Source: Sphingomonas palmae (GTDB lineage Bacteria > Pseudomonadota > Alphaproteobacteria > Sphingomonadales > Sphingomonadaceae). From it: a DNA stretch of 64,000 bases. Where the stretch lies: the NCBI RefSeq assembly GCF_900109565.1, contig NZ_FNZZ01000003.1, positions 1-64,000 of the forward strand. Direction: 5' to 3'. The notes below the pieces were generated by a model, which saw nothing but the letters and a program-made list of their open reading frames with translations, had not been told where the DNA came from and made no database searches. The position numbers were made by a program, and so were the translations under genes. Every line of letters begins with the position of its first letter. Within the stretch, counting starts at the first letter, position 1. Positions 44,609 through 53,442 of this stretch are shown here, one piece after another.

Positions 44609-45160
44609 ATGAGCGCGAGGATGAAGCCGGCAGAAGGCGCGATGACGCTGGCGGAGATGAAGGAGTTCGCGAGCTTTCCGGCCGCGACGCAGCGCTACAT
44701 TCGGCGCAGCCTCGACGTCGGGCTCGACCGCCAGGACGCGATGCTGCGCTGGTCGCGCGACGTGGTCGAGGCCGCGTCGATCCGCGCGCAAGCGCGCCAC
44801 TACCGCCGGCTCGATACATTGCGGGCGAACGTGCCCGACGATAGCGGGCTCGACGCGGTCGAGCCCTTCCTCTCACCCCTGGTCGTCACCTCGGCGTTCG
44901 ACCTTGGGCAGGGGCGGTTGCTCAGCTTCTCGGCCTATCGCTTCCTCTACGAACGGCTGATCGGTCCGCGCGTGCGACCGTGGCTTCCCGCCGCCTTCTG
45001 CTCGGCCGCGGCGTTGCCGCACCTCCACCCGGAACTGCGTCGCAAGCTGCTGCAATCGATCAGCGAGGCCGCCGCGACCGCGTCGGGCTGGTCGTCGCGC
45101 CAACCGGGGTTTTACCCGCACTGGGTGGAAAAGGTCGAGGCAGGTGCGCCGCTTCACTGA
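44609..45160 (+). CDS. Protein of unknown function (183 aa)
   Basis: Starts MSARMKPAEGAMTLAEMKEF; a GTG two codons... the adjacent GTG at 44606 is an alternative. It is an alpha-helical-looking protein with RYIRRSLDVGLDRQDAMLRW, ARHYRRLDTLRANVPDD and FLSPLVVTSAFDLGQGRLLS, ending in HWVEKVEAGAPLH. Codon use resembles its neighbours. No family recognised and no signal peptide. A TTAA-N8-TTAA sequence sits 49-64 bases upstream. Convergent with the barstar gene. Confidence 0.6.
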   Translation: MSARMKPAEGAMTLAEMKEFASFPAATQRYIRRSLDVGLDRQDAMLRWSRDVVEAASIRAQARHYRRLDTLRANVPDDSGLDAVEPFLSPLVVTSAFDLGQGRLLSFSAYRFLYERLIGPRVRPWLPAAFCSAAALPHLHPELRRKLLQSISEAAATASGWSSRQPGFYPHWVEKVEAGAPLH

Positions 45161-45163
45161 TCG

Positions 45164-45463
45164 TCACGCGATGACGAGGCGCGCGTCGACTCCGTACTGG
45201 GCACGCGCGTCATCGAAGACGGTGACGAGCCGCGCCAGATAGGTCTGTATCGCGGCGCTCACCTTCTCCGCGCCGCGCACCGTCACCACGAAGGGCAGCG
45301 CGACGCGGTAATGTCCCGCCACCAGCGCGTCGTACACCGCGTCCAGATTGGGTCCGTGCCAGTCGGGCGCACCGAGTGCCGTCAGCAGGGCCGCGTAGAT
45401 GTCGCGGAAATCCTGCCAATCCGCGGCATCGAGCGTGATCGCCGTCACCGGCACGCGCGCCAC
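45164..45463 (-). CDS. Barstar family protein
   Basis: 99 residues with the barstar fold pattern ITLDAADWQDFRDIYAALLTAL and the family core GAPDWHGPNLDAVYDALVAG (quoted as 20 residues). Barstar-type proteins inhibit barnase-like ribonucleases. No barnase or N1/T1-type nuclease gene is adjacent. It overlaps the 3' end of the extensin-like gene by 19 bases. Its target, if any, is elsewhere in the genome or the protein has another role. Confidence 0.85.
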   Translation of the reverse strand: MARVPVTAITLDAADWQDFRDIYAALLTALGAPDWHGPNLDAVYDALVAGHYRVALPFVVTVRGAEKVSAAIQTYLARLVTVFDDARAQYGVDARLVIA

Positions 45464-46212
45464 CCCATTGCACCGCGTTTCGCCTGATCGAGATGGAAGT
45501 GGTCGCGGTGCGCAGCGTTATAGTCAGGCGACAGCACGGTCGCGAACAGCCGGCACGCGCCGTCGCGCACCTCGTGCAGGAAGGCGGCTTCGTCCCGCGC
45601 CGCCGCGCTTGTGCCGTCGCTCCAGTCGCGCATCACGGTGATGCGGCGCCCGTCCGCCAGCCGGAACCCGGCGATGTCGACTGCGTCGGCGGTCGAATGC
45701 TCGCTCCAATTGCCCGCGTCGCGCCCGTAGATGCGCCGGCACGAGTAGCTGCCGAAATGCTCGATCGCGGCGACGCGCGTGCCGAAGTGCCGCTCGGCCG
45801 CGGGCTGCACCACGTCCCACTCCCATTTCGCAAGCGCCGCCGCGACCGGGCAGGCGATGCCCAGGCTCGCAGGGGTGTAAGCGACGTCGCGCGCACCGCC
45901 TGAGCGCAATCGGACTGCATCGTCGTAGCCGCATTGTGCACCATCGTTGCGCGGCGGCAGCGCGGTGTAGCGAACGCCGGCGCGCTCGAGCAGCACCCGG
46001 CACGCACCGAAATCGTCGGTTAGCGCGGTCAGTTTGCGCCCGGTAAACGCGCCGATCGGCTCCGACAGGTCAAGCGGCGTCCACGGCAGGTCTTGTGGTC
46101 GTCCGCGCATCACGCCCCACGCGACCAGCGCGAGGATTCCAAGCAGCACCAGCACGACCAGCACGCGCGTGAACCGCCGTGTTCCGCGGATCAGCCGCGC
46201 GCCCGCGCTCAT
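45445..46212 (-). CDS. Extensin-like protein, membrane-anchored
   Basis: 255 residues. One N-terminal TM segment (RVLVVLVLLGILALVAWGV) followed by an extensin-like C-terminal domain with NWSEHSTADAVDIAGFRLAD and HRDHFHLD, the His/Asp set of a peptidase-like (VanY/DD-endopeptidase-related) metal site, and paired cysteines (GACRVLL, AQCGYD, IACPVA, SCRRIY). Probably a periplasmic cell-wall peptidase acting near the inner membrane. Substrate uncertain. Precedes barstar and follows the NUDIX gene on the same strand. Confidence 0.85.
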   Translation of the reverse strand: MSAGARLIRGTRRFTRVLVVLVLLGILALVAWGVMRGRPQDLPWTPLDLSEPIGAFTGRKLTALTDDFGACRVLLERAGVRYTALPPRNDGAQCGYDDAVRLRSGGARDVAYTPASLGIACPVAAALAKWEWDVVQPAAERHFGTRVAAIEHFGSYSCRRIYGRDAGNWSEHSTADAVDIAGFRLADGRRITVMRDWSDGTSAAARDEAAFLHEVRDGACRLFATVLSPDYNAAHRDHFHLDQAKRGAMGWRACR

Positions 46213-46243
46213 GCCGCGCGCTCGGCCAGGCGGAACCGGCCGA

Positions 46244-47086
46244 TCAGCCGCGCATCGCGCTGCCGATCGCCTCCGATGTCACCGGATAGCCGAGGTCCTC
46301 GGGTATGCAGAGCCGTTCTTCTCCCTCGCGCCGCTCGGTCCACGGCGTCACCACCCGTATCGGCGTCGCGCGCGCGTGCGCGACTGCCTCGTCGTAGGAA
46401 GAAAACCGCGCCAGTCGCTCCAGGTTGCGGCGCGTCGGAAAGATGATCGACAGTCGGCCTGCGTCGGCATCCGCCAGCACACTGGCAGCGCTTGCCCACG
46501 CCAGCTGGACGTTCTCGGTCCGGTCGACGCTCGCGGCCGGCGCGTCGGCGGGCAATCGCGCGAGGTAAAAGCGCGTGTCGAAGATCCGCATGTTTGGGTG
46601 TGCCGGACGCCAGCGCGCGAACGGCACCAGCGCCTCCAGGTCGAGTGTCGCGCCAGCGTCGCGCAAGACATCGCCGAACGGCACACCCGCGTGAAGCGCA
46701 CGCCGCATCGCCTCCAGCGTCGCGGGCGCGGGCACGTCGACGAGCCCGACCGGCACGCCGGCTTCCTCGATCGTCTCGCGTATCGCTGCGATCCGTGCCG
46801 CCGCCTCGCCATCATCTTCAACGCCACCATCGTGACCGGGCATCAGCGCCCGAGCGAGTGCGTGATCGCCGGGGTCGATCCGCCCGCCAGGGAACACCAT
46901 CGCACCCGCGGCGAACGCCATCTTCTGCGCGCGCTCGACCATCAGCAGTTCTGGCGAAGCGCCGGCGCGCTCGCGAAAGATCACCAGCGTCGCCGCCGGG
47001 ATCGCGGCCGGCAGCCCGGCGTCGTCGTCAGCCACCGCTCGCATGGCGGTATCCGAACCGTTCGCGTCGTTACCCGCCTCCGTCAT
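46244..47086 (-). CDS. NUDIX hydrolase with a long insertion
   Basis: 280 residues from MTEAGNDANGSD; GAGGAG lies 6 bases upstream of that ATG. The NUDIX box ends in RETIEEAGVP with the acidic catalytic residues present. The insert between the GGRIDPGD strand and the box (LARALMPGHDGGVEDDGEAA) is longer than in the standard box. C-terminal part contains PFARWRPAHPNMRIFDTRFY, a sub-family of unknown substrate common in alphaproteobacteria. May hydrolyse a CoA or nucleotide compound, by family. Confidence 0.82.
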   Translation of the reverse strand: MTEAGNDANGSDTAMRAVADDDAGLPAAIPAATLVIFRERAGASPELLMVERAQKMAFAAGAMVFPGGRIDPGDHALARALMPGHDGGVEDDGEAAARIAAIRETIEEAGVPVGLVDVPAPATLEAMRRALHAGVPFGDVLRDAGATLDLEALVPFARWRPAHPNMRIFDTRFYLARLPADAPAASVDRTENVQLAWASAASVLADADAGRLSIIFPTRRNLERLARFSSYDEAVAHARATPIRVVTPWTERREGEERLCIPEDLGYPVTSEAIGSAMRG

Positions 47087-47293
47087 CTGCATCTCCTCGT
47101 CTTCGATCATCGGCGCGGGCGCGACATCCCGCAAGCACCGCCTTCCGCATGCAAACCGGCGAGCGGAGAAGTGGATGCGACGAAGCGCCCGTTGCGCCCT
47201 CGTAACGATAGGAACGGATCGGCCCTTTGCCGCTTTATTGGGGCGCACACGACGCAGACAATCGGCGCGTTGCTGTCCAGCAAGGAGGACCTA

Positions 47294-48571
47294 ATGGGCT
47301 ACGAACGTTACCCGCGCGGCACCAATCCGCAAGGCGATTACTACAATCGCGACGAGACGCAGGACTATGGCCGCGACTACGGCTCGGGCCGTCAGTACAG
47401 CTATTCCAGCGCGCGCGACTATCAGTCGGCGGGCATGATGGGCCGCGACGACGACCGCGACTATCGCGGTGATCGCGGCGGCCGGGATCGCTACGGCTCG
47501 GGTTCGTACGGGTCGGGTTCCTACGGACAGCGCGAGTACGGCAACGCCGGCTACAACCGCGACCGCGACGATAACCGCTCCGGCTACGGCAACTCGAACT
47601 ACGGCGGTTCGGACTATGGCCGCTCGAGCTATGGCCAGTCGGGCTATGGCCAGTCGAACTACGGGCAGTCGCGCCAGTACGGTTCGTCGGGTAGCAACGA
47701 GTATCACGGCAGCTACGGCTCGGACGGACGTCGCTTCGTCGATGTCGGCGATCGCAAGCACTGGGACGACGACAACCGCAACAGCTACGGTCGCGACCAG
47801 AACCGCTACGGCGGCAATGACCGCGGCGACTCGCAGCGCGGCAATTACGGCCGTGCGCCGCAGGGCTACAACTACCAGGAGCGCGGCTTCTTCGACCGCG
47901 CCGGTGACGAGGTCCGCTCGTGGTTCGGCGACGAGGAAGCCGAGCGTCGCCGCGAGATGGACAACCGCTACGACGAGCGCGAGTACAACCAGCGCGACCG
48001 TCACGATCGCGACTCCGATTACCATCACTGGCGCTCGGGCCAGATCGCGGCGCTCGACCGTGATTATGACGAATACCGTCAGGAGAACCGCACCAAGTTC
48101 AACAACGAGTTCAGCTCGTGGCGCACCAATCGCCAGACGCAGCGCGACTCGCTCGACAAGGTGAAGGAGCACGCCGAGGTCGTCGGTTCGGACGGCAGCC
48201 ACGTCGGCACCGTCGACAAGGTGCGCGGTGACCGCATCCTGCTGACCAAGAACGACGTCGACGCGGGCGGCCAGCACCACTCGATCCCGTCGAGCTGGAT
48301 CAAGTCGGTCGAAGACAAGAAGGTCACGCTGTCGAAGACCGCCGACGAGGCGAAGAAGCAGTGGCGCGACGAAGAGAACAAGCAGGCGATGTTCGGCTAC
48401 GGTGATCGCACCAGCGACAACATGGCTGGTCAGCGCTCGTCGTCGCAGTCGGGCAGCTACGGCAGCACCTCGGGCCAGACCACGAGCGGCAGCAGCACCT
48501 CGTCGACCTCGACGACCGGCAGCGACACGAACCTCAACAGCAGCTTCTCTGGTACCTACCAGAACAAGTAA
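47294..48571 (+). CDS. Tyr/Gly-rich low-complexity protein with DUF2171
   Basis: 425 residues; CAAGGAGGACCTA before the ATG fixes the start. Residues about 1-195 are a disordered Tyr/Gly/Ser/Arg/Asp/Gln-rich stretch with SYGQSGYGQSNYGQSRQYG and DYGRDYGSGRQYS, in composition like the SYGQ domain of FUS/EWS. Next come GDEVRSWFGDEEAERRRE (about 200) with a helical charged region, then a DUF2171/PRC-like domain (about 290-353; VKEHAEVVGSDGSHVGTVD), and a Ser/Thr/Gly tail. Family members with DUF2171 are stress proteins of unknown mechanism. Expressed alone, with a terminator. Confidence 0.85.
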   Translation: MGYERYPRGTNPQGDYYNRDETQDYGRDYGSGRQYSYSSARDYQSAGMMGRDDDRDYRGDRGGRDRYGSGSYGSGSYGQREYGNAGYNRDRDDNRSGYGNSNYGGSDYGRSSYGQSGYGQSNYGQSRQYGSSGSNEYHGSYGSDGRRFVDVGDRKHWDDDNRNSYGRDQNRYGGNDRGDSQRGNYGRAPQGYNYQERGFFDRAGDEVRSWFGDEEAERRREMDNRYDEREYNQRDRHDRDSDYHHWRSGQIAALDRDYDEYRQENRTKFNNEFSSWRTNRQTQRDSLDKVKEHAEVVGSDGSHVGTVDKVRGDRILLTKNDVDAGGQHHSIPSSWIKSVEDKKVTLSKTADEAKKQWRDEENKQAMFGYGDRTSDNMAGQRSSSQSGSYGSTSGQTTSGSSTSSTSTTGSDTNLNSSFSGTYQNK

Positions 48572-48596
48572 GCGTCGAGGCACCGGTAACTGGAAG

Positions 48597-48624
48597 GGCT
48601 CGGGCGGAAACGTCCGGGCCTTTT
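48597..48624 (+). terminator. Terminator of the DUF2171 gene
   Basis: GGCTCGGGCG (48597-48606) pairs with CGTCCGGGCC (48611-48620), two wobble pairs, loop GAAA, followed by TTTT. Confidence 0.85.
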
Positions 48625-48636
48625 CGTATCTGCGGC

Positions 48637-49029
48637 TCAGCCCGGAGTCTCGGTCGACCCGGATACGAGCAGCAGTGCAACCTCCAAACGCGGATATCGG
48701 ACAAGCAGCAAGGCGATCAGCACCGATACAGTCGCGAGGCCGGTCGCGGTGGAGATGGCTTTGAGCACCGAATCAGATTTGGTGGCATGAAGCTCGGGCG
48801 CCGCGAGCGTCAGCGCCAGCACGATCTGGCCGACCCAGCTCGCTACGTTCGCGCCCAGCATTCCGCCGAGCACCAGACGCCGCTGGCGCAGGTACCAGGC
48901 ATCAACATCGGGGCAGTCGGCCGAAACATCGAGCACGACCACCAGCCCTGGCAGCGGCACAAGCCATCCGATGCGTACCGAGTTCGGCCCGCGCGATGCT
49001 TTCAGCAAACGCGAGAAGCTCGCCAGCAC
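48637..49029 (-). CDS. Membrane protein, unknown, possibly 5'-truncated
   Basis: 130 residues from a GTG (MLASFSRLLKASRGPNSVRI). It has about three hydrophobic segments: WLVPLPGLVVVLDV, LGGMLGANVASWVGQIVLAL and ATVSVLIALLLVRYP. The same frame is open upstream to a stop near 49090 and encodes another hydrophobic segment (FGPVFVVFGLLLGLARYEV), yet contains no start codon there. So either the GTG is right or the original N-terminus has been lost. No family recognised. Confidence 0.4.
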   Translation of the reverse strand: MLASFSRLLKASRGPNSVRIGWLVPLPGLVVVLDVSADCPDVDAWYLRQRRLVLGGMLGANVASWVGQIVLALTLAAPELHATKSDSVLKAISTATGLATVSVLIALLLVRYPRLEVALLLVSGSTETPG

Positions 49030-49247
49030 TTCATAACGTGCGAGGCCGAGCAGCAGACCGAAGACGACGAAGACCGGTCCGAACGGGAGTCACGCGACTT
49101 AGCACCGCGACCGCCTGCCAACGATAAACGTGAGGCTTACCATGCTGGCATATGGCGGTTTACGTCACATGGTCGTGATGCCTGATCCTTCGCGTGTTCC
49201 GATCCGATCGATCGGGAACGTTAACCCTCCCTGCCTATAGCTTACGC

Positions 49248-50417
49248 ATGCGCGTGCTCACGCTCTCGACCCTGTTTCCAGACGCGTCTCGGCCGAACTT
49301 CGGCGTCTTCGTCGAGCGACAGACGCGCGGGCTGGCGGCGCATTCCGGCGTCGACCTGCGCGTCGTCGCGCCGCTCGGCCTGCCTCCGTGGCCGCTTAGC
49401 AGGCACCTACATTATCGCGCGCTAGCGGCGCTGCCGCAGCGCGAGACATGGCGCGGCTTGGACGTGATGCGACCGCGCTTCACTACGCTGCCGGCGACCG
49501 CCGGACGCTTTCACGCCGCCGCGATGACGCGAACGCTGCGCCCCGTGCTAGACCGCCTGCGCAAGACGTTCGCCTTCGACGTCATCGACGCGAGCTTCTT
49601 TTTTCCCGACGGCCCTGCCGCGGTTGCGCTCGGGCGGCGCTACGGCGTGCCGGTCTCGATCAAGGCGCGCGGTGCCGACGTGCATCACTGGGGCCGTGCA
49701 CCCGCCACCGCCGCGCAGGTCCGGCGCGCGGGGCAGGGGGCGGACGGCCTGCTCGCGGTCAGTACGGCGATGTGCGACGACATGGCGGCACTCGGCCTCT
49801 CCGCCGACCGCATCCGCGTTCACCATACCGGCGTCGACCTCGACCGCTTCGCACCCGGCGACCGGGCCAGCCTCAAACGTACGCTCGGCGTCGACGGCGC
49901 GCTGATCGTCTCGGTCGGCGCGCTGATCCCGCGCAAGGGGCACGACATCGTCGTCGAGGCGCTGGCAGGCCTACCCGGCGTGACGCTGGCGATCGCCGGA
50001 GAAGGACCCGAGCGCGCCCGACTGCAACAACTGATCGACCAGTGCGGCCTTGGCGATCGCGTCCGCCTGCTCGGCAGCGTCGCGCACGCGGAGCTTCCAC
50101 GCTGGCTCGCCGCCGCCGACGTGTCCGCACTCGCCTCGTCGTCGGAAGGGCTCGCCAACGCGTGGATCGAGTCGCTCGCCTGCGGCACGCCGATCGTCAT
50201 CCCCGATGCGGGCGGCGCGCGCGAGGTGGTGACCGATGGTGCGGCCGGGCGCATCGTGCCGCGAACACCGGACGCGTTCGCCGCAGCAATGCGTACGATC
50301 CTCGCCGATCCGCCGCACGCCACGGACACGCGTCGGCATGCCGAACGCTTTACGTGGGCGGCGAACACCGCCGCGCTTCACGACCATCTGTCAGGGTTGA
50401 TCGCGCGCTATCGATAG
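49248..50417 (+). CDS. Glycosyltransferase, GT4 family
   Basis: 389 residues from MRVLTLSTLFPDASRP. Two Rossmann-like halves: the N-terminal (about 1-175) with NFGVFVERQTRGLA, and the C-terminal donor-binding half with VGALIPRKGHDIVVEAL, AIAGEGPERARLQQL and the E-x7-E motif in SSSEGLANAWIESLACGTPI. Retaining mechanism, nucleotide-sugar donor unknown. No capsule or LPS cluster is adjacent. The frame reaches back to 49194, but family similarity begins at MRVLTLS. Confidence 0.92.
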   Translation: MRVLTLSTLFPDASRPNFGVFVERQTRGLAAHSGVDLRVVAPLGLPPWPLSRHLHYRALAALPQRETWRGLDVMRPRFTTLPATAGRFHAAAMTRTLRPVLDRLRKTFAFDVIDASFFFPDGPAAVALGRRYGVPVSIKARGADVHHWGRAPATAAQVRRAGQGADGLLAVSTAMCDDMAALGLSADRIRVHHTGVDLDRFAPGDRASLKRTLGVDGALIVSVGALIPRKGHDIVVEALAGLPGVTLAIAGEGPERARLQQLIDQCGLGDRVRLLGSVAHAELPRWLAAADVSALASSSEGLANAWIESLACGTPIVIPDAGGAREVVTDGAAGRIVPRTPDAFAAAMRTILADPPHATDTRRHAERFTWAANTAALHDHLSGLIARYR

Positions 50418-50432
50418 CGCGCTCGCCGCCGC

Positions 50433-50801
50433 TCAGGCGTCGATCGGGTAGAGCGCCGCCACCACCTGACGGTCCTCGGCGCGCAGCACGCCCCAGGCAC
50501 GCGCGGCGGCGCGGCTGTCCATCGCCTCTACGCCGATCCCGCGCGCTTCGAGTGCGGCGACCAGCGCGCGCGGCGGTCGCGCCAGGTTTGCGCCGGTGCC
50601 CAGCAGTACGAACTCGGGCGCACCCTCCAGGATCGCGGCCAGCGCCGACTCGTCCAGTTGCGCGAGCGGGGGCGGCGACCACGCGTCGGCGCGCGTCGGC
50701 GTCAGCGTCAGTGCGGTGTAGACGTTCTCGTCGACGCGGAACCCGCTCGGTCCCATCGCGCGGATCAGCGGTCCCGCCGCGCCCGCGCGGTCCATCCGCA
50801 T
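50433..50801 (-). CDS. Mth938-like domain protein (DUF498)
   Basis: 122 residues from MRMDRAGAAGPLIRAMGPSG; GAGGGGG lies 7 bases upstream of that ATG. The core FVLLGTGANLARPP and GIGVEAMDSRAAARAWGVLRAED (quoted as MDSRAAARAWGVLRAED) is the Mth938/NDUFAF3-like fold. The mitochondrial relative, NDUFAF3, helps assemble respiratory complex I. Last gene of the yajC-secD-secF operon, a conserved alphaproteobacterial order. Confidence 0.88.
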   Translation of the reverse strand: MRMDRAGAAGPLIRAMGPSGFRVDENVYTALTLTPTRADAWSPPPLAQLDESALAAILEGAPEFVLLGTGANLARPPRALVAALEARGIGVEAMDSRAAARAWGVLRAEDRQVVAALYPIDA

Positions 50802-50843
50802 CGATCCGCCCCCTCGTGTCACCATCTGCGCATCACCACGGCG

Positions 50844-51818
50844 TCAGTTCCGCGGCCCCACGCGCTCGGCATTCTCCATCCCGCCGCGACCCGGCCGCGC
50901 CGCGCCGCCTTCCGGCTCCGCGCGCAGTCCCAGCGAAATCAGCAAGGACGACGACACGTAGATCGACGAATAGGTGCCGACCACGATGCCCAGGATCATC
51001 GCCGCGGTAAATCCGCGCAGCACGTGCCCGCCCAGCAGCAGCAGCGCGGCGAGCGCGAGCAGGATCGTGACCGAGGTCATGACGGTGCGCGGCAGCGTTT
51101 CGTTGACCGACAGGTTGATGATCTCGCGCATGTCCATCTTGCGGTACCGGCGCATGTTTTCGCGGATGCGGTCGTCGATCACGATCTTGTCGTTGATCGA
51201 ATAGCCGATGATCGTCAGCACCGCTGCGACGATGTTCAGGTCGAACTCGAACTGCGTCAGCGCGAAGAAGCCGAGCGTCATCAGCAGATCGTGGACAATC
51301 GCGACGATCGTCGACACGCCGAACTGCCACTCGAAGCGGAAGATCGCGAACAGACCGATGCCCAGGATCGCGAGCACGATCGCGATCGCGCCGTTGCGCA
51401 CCAGCTCGCCCGACACCTTCCCCGACACGGTCGAGTAGCGCAGGAACGTCGCGCCCGGGAACCTGGCGGCGAGTGCGGCCTCGACCTTCTTCACCGCGGC
51501 GTTGGTCGCGCCCTCGTCGCCGCCCGACTGCACCGGCAGGCGGATCGACAAGGTGGTGCCGTCGCCGATCGGCTGGATGTTGGCGTCGCCGACCTCCTGC
51601 TGCTCGATCGTGGTGCGGACCTGATCGATCGGCGGCTGCGTCGCGAACCGCTCCTCGATCATCAACCCGCCCTCGAAATCGACGCCGAAGTTGAGCCCGT
51701 GGTAGAAGGTCAGCCCGACCGCGACCACGCTCAGCAGCAGCGTCAGGCCGAACGCCCAGCCGCGCAGCCGCACGAAGTCGATGTTGGTGTTGTCGGGGAC
51801 GAGCTTGAGGAGTTTCAT
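50844..51818 (-). CDS. secF: Protein translocase subunit SecF
   Basis: 324 residues from MKLLKLVPDNTNIDFVRLRG. Six TM segments; a large periplasmic loop follows TM1 (LTFYHGLNFGVDFEGGLMIE), and TM4-5 hold IGYSINDKIVIDDRIRENMR and NLSVNETLPRTVMTS. With SecD it uses the proton gradient to pull proteins out of SecYEG. 14 bases after secD. The longer frame to 51872 overlaps secD and is ignored. Confidence 0.97.
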   Translation of the reverse strand: MKLLKLVPDNTNIDFVRLRGWAFGLTLLLSVVAVGLTFYHGLNFGVDFEGGLMIEERFATQPPIDQVRTTIEQQEVGDANIQPIGDGTTLSIRLPVQSGGDEGATNAAVKKVEAALAARFPGATFLRYSTVSGKVSGELVRNGAIAIVLAILGIGLFAIFRFEWQFGVSTIVAIVHDLLMTLGFFALTQFEFDLNIVAAVLTIIGYSINDKIVIDDRIRENMRRYRKMDMREIINLSVNETLPRTVMTSVTILLALAALLLLGGHVLRGFTAAMILGIVVGTYSSIYVSSSLLISLGLRAEPEGGAARPGRGGMENAERVGPRN

Positions 51819-51832
51819 ATGCTGTGCCCGGC

Positions 51833-53428
51833 TCAAATGTTGATCGTCTTGGGCTTGGTGCGGCGCACCCAACCGGCGACGAGCATGCGGGTAAACGTAA
51901 CGGCGGTGAACACGCTGGTCGCGATGCCGATCAGCAGCACCACCGCGAAGCCCTTGACCGGGCCGGAGCCCAGCAGGAACATGATGATGCCCGAGATTGC
52001 GTGCGTCACGTTCGCCTCGAAGATCGTCCGGCTCGCTTCCTTGTAGCCGAGTTCGATCGACTGCACGACGCTGCGCCCGCGGTGGAATTCCTCGCGGATG
52101 CGCTCGTTGATCAGCACGTTGGCGTCGACCGCGGTACCGATCGTCAGCACGAAGCCCGCGATGCCGGGCAGCGTCAGCGTCCCCTTGATCAGCGCCAGCA
52201 CGCCCAGAATCACGAACACGTTGATGACGACCGCAAGGTTCGCATAGGCGCCGAACCGGCCGTAGGTGACGAGCATGAACGCGACCACCAGCGCGACCGC
52301 GACCGCGCTGGCGAGGATGCCGGCGCGGATCGAGTCCTTGCCCAGATCAGGCCCGACGGTCGATTCCTCCACCACCTTCAACGCGACCGGCAGCTTGCCC
52401 GAGCGCAACGCGATCGCGAGCGCATTGGCGCTCTCGGTCGTGAACCCGCCGTTGATCGCGGCGCGACCGCCCAGGATCGGCTCGTTGATGTTGGGCGCGG
52501 AGATGACGCTGTTGTCGAGGATGATCGCGAACGGCTTGTTGACGTTTTCCTGGGTCACGCGCGCGAAGCGGCGACCGCCCTGGCTGTCGAAGGTGATCGA
52601 TACCTGCGGCGCGTTGGTCTGCGGATCGAACTCCTGCCGCGCGTCCGACAGCATGTCGCCGGTGATGATCGCCGAGCGCTTCACCGCGATGAACGGGATG
52701 CCCGACGGGCTGTTGGGGTAAGGGAGCACCTGGCTGCCCGCGGGGGCCTGACCCTTGGCGAGCTGCGCCGGATCGGCATTCTGGTCGACCAGCTTGAACT
52801 CAAGCTTCGCAGTCTTGCCGAGCAGGTCCTTCAGCGCCTGCGGATTGCCCAGACCCGGTACCTGCACGACGATACGGTTCGACCCCTGACGAATGATCGT
52901 CGGCTCGCGCGTGCCGAGCTCGTCGATGCGGCGGCGCACGACCTCGGTCGCATCCTGCATCGCGCGGTCAACCGCTTGGCTGAGGCCGGCCTGCGTCGGG
53001 GTCAGCACGAAGCGGCTGGTGTCGACGACCTGGATGTCCCACTCGCGTTGCCCGGTCATGCCCGCTCCACCACCGGTGATCGCGAGCAGCCGCTCGCGCG
53101 CGGCGTCGACCTGGCTCGGATCACGCAGCAGGAACGACAATTGTCCGCCGCGGCTGGAGATGTCGCCGATCTCGATCCGCGGATCCTGCCGGCGCATCTC
53201 GGTCTGCACCTGCTCGCGCATCGCCTCGACCCGCGTCGCCGCGACGTCATTGGTGTCGGCCTCGAGCAGCAGGTAACTGCCGCCCGCCAGATCGAGCCCC
53301 AGGTTGATCGTTGGCGCCTTGAACGGCAACCGTTCGGAAACGCCGGGCAGGCTCGGGATCGCCAGCGCGACCAGCACGGCCAGGAACGCCCAGATCGAGG
53401 CGACCTTCCAGCGTGGGAAATCGAGCAT
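51833..53428 (-). CDS. secD: Protein translocase subunit SecD
   Basis: 531 residues, six TM segments with a long periplasmic P1 domain. Signatures: GLDLAGGSYLLLE near the start, TRITFDSQGGRRFA-like head region (VSITFDSQGGRRFA here), and TM blocks TYGRFGAYANLAVVINVFVI and DANVLINERIREEFHRGRS. Works with SecF and YajC. Starts MLDFPRWKVASIWAF, 14 bases after yajC. Confidence 0.97.
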   Translation of the reverse strand: MLDFPRWKVASIWAFLAVLVALAIPSLPGVSERLPFKAPTINLGLDLAGGSYLLLEADTNDVAATRVEAMREQVQTEMRRQDPRIEIGDISSRGGQLSFLLRDPSQVDAARERLLAITGGGAGMTGQREWDIQVVDTSRFVLTPTQAGLSQAVDRAMQDATEVVRRRIDELGTREPTIIRQGSNRIVVQVPGLGNPQALKDLLGKTAKLEFKLVDQNADPAQLAKGQAPAGSQVLPYPNSPSGIPFIAVKRSAIITGDMLSDARQEFDPQTNAPQVSITFDSQGGRRFARVTQENVNKPFAIILDNSVISAPNINEPILGGRAAINGGFTTESANALAIALRSGKLPVALKVVEESTVGPDLGKDSIRAGILASAVAVALVVAFMLVTYGRFGAYANLAVVINVFVILGVLALIKGTLTLPGIAGFVLTIGTAVDANVLINERIREEFHRGRSVVQSIELGYKEASRTIFEANVTHAISGIIMFLLGSGPVKGFAVVLLIGIATSVFTAVTFTRMLVAGWVRRTKPKTINI

Positions 53429-53442
53429 CGTCGCGTGTCCGC

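Noticed and set aside
47211..47236. EcfG-type promoter upstream of the DUF2171 gene
   Set aside because: GGAAC is present, but at 16-17 bases downstream only GCTT/CTTT is found, not CGTT.
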